Positions 59,325 through 64,000 of a stretch of DNA of 64,000 bases are shown piece after piece; position 1 is the first letter of the stretch, and each line of letters starts with the position of its first letter. The notes under the pieces were generated by a model that worked only from the letters and a program-made list of their open reading frames with translations, made no database searches and had not been told where the DNA came from. Source of the DNA: Thysanoteuthis rhombus (Eukaryota > Mollusca > Cephalopoda > Oegopsida > Thysanoteuthidae); contig OY735206.1 of assembly GCA_963457665.1 (NCBI GenBank), forward strand, positions 60,614,235-60,678,234, in the 5' to 3' direction. A program made the position numbers and the translations under genes.

Positions 59325-61734
59325 TACATACATATATACACACACACATACATATATGAACAAGTAATAAATGTATATACAATTATTATATACATTACTT
59401 AAATGTTTAGATGTACATTGACAATAGCATATTCAACAAAAGCACACATGTACAATACACACACACCCAACAGTTAACAATATCCCTCTAAATGAGGACA
59501 GAATGAATTAGTCATTAATGAATAACTGACAAATTTTATTAATCAAGATAAATAGAAAAGAGGGTGGGAATCTTCAGCTCAACCTGAAATAGCCTTCAGA
59601 AAAATACAACTAGTAAATAAGAGCTAGAGAAAAATAAAGTAGGCCACATACTTCATGGCCCAAGAAGCAGCATACCAGTGCATTTTATGTTTAAACAATA
59701 GTTCAGTAATTAGAACATAGGACAAGAGGTTCCAACCAGTGTTGCCTCTCATCGGACAATAAAAAACCCAGATTGTTTTTTTTTGGTGGACAAACAGATA
59801 AGCTAAAAAAAACCTACATCATAGAAAAACTACCAAGTAAATTATTTAAATGTGTATAATGCAAATAAAAACTAAACTGATCATTAATTCAATACTTTTA
59901 TTGCAATATAAACAGTGCTACTTCAATTCAAATCAGAACTACTAATGCCAAATGCAAGCACAGGAATTCTCTTCCCGTTGTTATGAATTTATTTTTTTCA
60001 CGAATCTGTATGTTTTTTTATTTTCTCCTGCTGACAAATTTTTAAAAATTCACAAGCAGATATCTAAAACAACTTCATATTTCTTCATTTCCATATCTTT
60101 TACCTACAAACTTTCCACGTTTCTTCTATGCATAAGAACATTACATTAAATAGTTACTTTTTGGCATGCATAATCATAATCACTTTAACCAACTTCTGCA
60201 TTTTGATGAGAAAAATATTTTTATTTGACATTTTTTAAAACAAATATTAAATTTCAGGTGTGCATAAAAATATTACTTTGAATGAATTTACATTAAAGAG
60301 TTACTTCCCTTCCATCTGTCATACATGGTGTATAAAAAGTATGACCCCCTCAGCAGACAGAAGTTAATGGGTTTTATATTTGTACATCAATACCCATCTT
60401 AAAAAACTGCAACAAACTCTTGCCTCACCTCAACCATCAACGAAGTATTTACAAATACTTTCATTTCGGGGTATAGATGTACCCCGGCAAATAAAACTCC
60501 AGATTTTATGGAATTATAGAAATAAAAACCAAGAAATTCGGCATGACATCAAAACATTTAAAACACAACTCTTTTCAGCTGAACTAATGAGTTCATTAAC
60601 GAGAACATTAGGTTCACTAAATTCAAAATCATGTTAGAGAATTACACCCATTGAATATCACATATTTCATAAGCAGTAAATCAAAGTGCAAAAAAAGGGG
60701 AAGTCTGAAAGTCAGACCGTAGATGCGCTATTAAAACAAGAGTTCTCTCCCTTCTACTTATAGACCGGTAATGGAGTGGAGAAAACAGAAGTTGGTGTCA
60801 GTGTTTTGGTAAGTCAACCCATCAAACAGAGATTGTCATCGGTACTTGAAAGAAAATAATACTACTATTACTTGTAAAAGGAGTAGTGATAGTGACTGTA
60901 GCAGAATTAGTACTGAAGACAATTATAGATGTAATACAATTAGTAGAAAAGACAATTGTGCTTGTAGCAGTCGCTGAGAGATTGATAGTCGTACTTACAA
61001 CTACAACACCAGCAGGAAATGTAACAAAAATAGCCAACAGTCAATTAGATTTCATATATAATAAATTCATTACTATTGTATATAAAAAAAAAGACGAAAA
61101 TTCATCAAATGAAAGATATTGAACATATGCTATAAAAAAAGATTTTATATAATAAATTCATTCTATATTTATTAAAATAAACAATCAGCAACATGAAAAT
61201 TTTCAAATTTAACCAATAAAAATCTACAATAGCCAATTAAATTTTGTAAATATGATAAAACTAAAAGCGCATTTTTATCAATAATTTGTTCTGGAGTATT
61301 GGCACAACTATTGATAATTAGTATACAATTTAAATTCCTTTCTTTTTTACTCTTACTTTATTTCTGTTTCTTTTCCCACCAACTTATTAAATAAAGCAGA
61401 TGACATTCAATCAGTCAATACAACGTATCGATGTAACTGGCCATAAGCTAGTTAAGTACAAGATTTTAATAATTGGCCGTAAGCCAGTTGAAAAACAAGC
61501 TTTTTGAATAGAATCAGATTCTAATAAAGCAACATCAGATTCATAGGAGTAGGAGGGAATGCTTTGTGAGGATGGTGTGAGGCATTCAATACGTCAACTT
61601 TGTCAGTCAGTGATGGTGCTCAACGAACGCTGTTGAAGATGCTACTGCATCTAAAAAAAAAAAAAAAAAAGACTATTTGTCTATTCTGTGGTAGGTAATA
61701 GCAAGATTACATTGCTTATCAAAAATTGAACACT

Positions 61735-62690
61735 AAATACTGGGTTGTCAAAAAAATTCATTCAGTTCACTGAGCAATGTTTTTTTTTAAATTTTAAATT
61801 TTTGGCATTACCTTAGTTGAACAATATGTTTACTATTTTGTTCAACCATCTCCAGCCATCTTCAAGGCAACATTATAATTTATAACTTTTTATCTGTCTT
61901 AGCAAATAATTACTCTAGCAGCCTTTTGAAGACTTCTAGGGGATTGAAATTTTTTTTTTCATTGAGAGAATTCGGTAAAGGTCTAAATCAAATGGTAATA
62001 TGAAGGACGAATATGATAGAGGAGTATTAACTTGCCAGTCAAGCTAAAACAATTTTTGCAAGGTCAAAGAAACTTGCAATCTAGCAATATCCTGATGGAA
62101 TATTACACCCTTTCTCTCCGACTAATTCTGGACACTTCACATTAATTGCAGCCTGTAACTGGTTTAATTGGGAGCAGTACTCATTTAAATGAACCTGTTA
62201 GTTCTCCAGAAGGAACTCATAGTAGAGAACCATATACACATCACCTTTAGTTCAGTTAGAAGTGGTTCATTCCACTTGCCTCATAATCTCTTGCGTTCCA
62301 CATTGTCATGAAGTATCCACTTTTTATTGCCAGTCACCATTTGTTTCAAAAATGAAACATTACTCACAACTTACATGGAAATACAGTCCAGTTGTTTTTT
62401 GGCAGAGGTTTGCTAACTTATGTGGAAGCCTCAAATCAGAGCAAGTAACATAACCAAGCAGGTGCAAATGATTTTCAACACTTGATTGCTATCAACCTTA
62501 GCTAGTCTACCCAACCATTCAGCAAGGAATCTCTAGCACAAAAATTTCCAAACCGCTTTTGACAGATCCAATCATTCACAGTACCTTCTCCATAAATTGT
62601 ACAAATCATTTTTTTACATTTCAGTAACATTTGTACCTTTCTTGAAATAAAAAAGTATAGGCCAAAAATGTTGTTTGTTTTCTTCCCTCA
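61735..62690 (-). pseudogene. Decayed mariner transposase, nearly full length
   Basis: Reading the - strand from about 62640: TICTIYGEGTVND (N-terminal DNA-binding half), KLPHKLANLC, then TGNKKWILHDNVERKR-like sequence (mariner TGDEKWILY block with the first catalytic Asp changed to Asn), LNEYCSQLNQLQAAINVKCP, and a C-terminal LEDGWRWLNKIVNILFN. Frame changes and stops are frequent. A terminal-repeat-like TACTGGGTTGTCAAAAAAAT lies at 61738-61757. Distinct from the other mariner remnants in the window. Confidence 0.75.
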
Positions 62691-64000
62691 CAATTCTTCT
62701 TTAAATGCATACTGATATAACTGCAGACAATACAATCAAAAGCAATCTTTTTGGATTAGTTACAACTGAACATTCTTAATGCCATCTAATGACAAAAACA
62801 CAACAAACCTTTTAGGCTATCCAATATTTTCATTTTTCAGGATAATAAAAACTCCATCCATTCATTAAACTGAATGGCTTAGAATATTGATTGCAATAGT
62901 GTTTACAAATTATTGATTCTAGCATAATTAGAATACGTACTTCCTTTTGCAAATTTATTACATTTAAAGCAAAGTCATACCAATATTATGTATGTATCAT
63001 ATGAGCAAATCACAGTAAATTTGACAATTACAATGGAACCACTGACTTCTACAAGTATAAAATCAGAGAGAGAAAAACAGGATGTTATAAGATCATAGTG
63101 TATCCAAGTGGGCACGAGAGAAAAAAAATGATCTGATTTGAAATGAAAACCCAATAAATTACACTGAAAACACTTTAAATTGAGCCTTCATAGTTAATTT
63201 GGTCAATTATATGCATCTTTTTGTGCTTCAAAGGCACACAGATATGATACATTTGTTCTAGATTCTCTTCAGATAATTCAGTGTTTAGTTATACTTCTGC
63301 AAGTTTTTAATCGAATGTCTTCCATTGTACTAAAAATTTCATCTGCATCAACTTCACAGTCATTGTTCTACTCTCTCCTTAGTAGTCCCAGATAATGTAG
63401 AATGGATTCAAACACAGAGACAGACAAACGCACTTTTAAATAAAGAGGGTTTATGAAAATTTGGCTGCTCAACTGATATTCATATTACTGTAAGAATATT
63501 TTTGTGTTTGCATATCTCTCAAAGGCTGAAACTGATCTAGCTTAAGATTTGTACTCTTATATCAGAAGTTACAACAAAAAAATTTATGGATAGTCACCTG
63601 AAGAAGAAAATATAGTGCCATGGAGATATTATCATTAAGCACATTAGAATAAGAGATACAATAATTCATTATTACACTACAAATACCTCTAATAGTTTAA
63701 TGGTCACCAATTATAGCACAATGATAGGCAAGTTTGATCTTCACCATGCCTCACTACTGTGGCCTGGTGCTAGATTGAATCAAACTTTGTAAATAACTAC
63801 CTTTCATGGCTTAACTTGATATCACTTTTTTTTCTATAATTCGGAAATGATTGCAGCTAAATATTTTGAACATATTTTGCTAATACCATTTTCTCTTTCT
63901 AAAACGGATTTATCTATTCAAAACTCATGAAGGTATTTACAGTAGCATTTCTGTTCATTTCTTTAAATATCAAAGGTATCTAGACACACATTGTTGCAAA

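Larger units (their letters stand above)
53897..64000 (-). other. Probable intron of the - strand gene
   Basis: No further exon of that gene was found. The block holds AT microsatellites (54017-54115 with a (TG)n end, 55846-55890, 59284-59345), a TGACCT-rich array, a palindrome, the hammerhead-like repeat end, repeat R1 copy 3, a GTA/GTT-type trinucleotide-rich stretch at about 60850-61020 and a mariner fossil. The stretches 54620-55280, 56420-57690, 58760-59270, 59400-60840 and 62700-64000 show nothing else I can name. Confidence 0.4.

Noticed and set aside
60822..61122. Val/Ile/Thr-rich frames on both strands
   Set aside because: They arise from a degenerate GTA/GTT/AAT trinucleotide tract.

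Overview
This is a eukaryotic, AT-rich, intron-rich and heavily repetitive window. The sequence looks molluscan, most likely from a cephalopod such as an octopus. Reasons: very long introns full of (TA)n microsatellites, tRNA-derived SINEs, several decayed mariner families, LINE tails ending in (TGA)n, and a recurrent AAGGGAGATAACT motif that I remember from mollusc genomes. The species assignment is inference; no marker gene proves it.

The one gene I can name is on the + strand, 4128-36726. It is the 3' part of a metabotropic GABA-B receptor subunit 1 gene (GABBR1-like). Eleven exons with GT/AG borders and matching phases join into 531 residues: the end of the ligand-binding ectodomain, seven membrane helices, a coiled coil and a Ser/Pro/Asn-rich tail ending at TGA 36724-36726. 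The 5' exons (signal peptide and most of the Venus-flytrap domain) lie upstream of base 1. The introns hold a decayed second copy of the TM1 exon, a pogo/Tigger-like element, mariner fragments, LINE 3' ends, SINEs, a 35-bp minisatellite and a satellite array whose units switch orientation.

From 36727 to about 53783 I see no certain gene. The stretch holds the probable GABBR1 3' UTR, a perfect 5 x 65-bp tandem array, a duplicated element rich in TGACCT half-sites, and a roughly 235-bp palindrome. At 53784-53896 on the - strand there is a convincing last coding exon of an unidentified gene ending in an acidic, glycine-rich tail. The rest, to 64000, is probably intron of that gene. It carries a repeat end that folds on paper as a hammerhead ribozyme (58125-58170, - strand), a second TGACCT-rich array, another palindrome and a decayed mariner transposase.

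The best leads are the hammerhead-like module with its palindromic relatives, the decayed TM1 exon copy, the inverted satellite array inside the GABBR1 pre-mRNA (a potential long double-stranded RNA), and the repeats that carry nuclear-receptor-like direct repeats. No intact tRNA, rRNA, CRISPR array or complete transposase was found.
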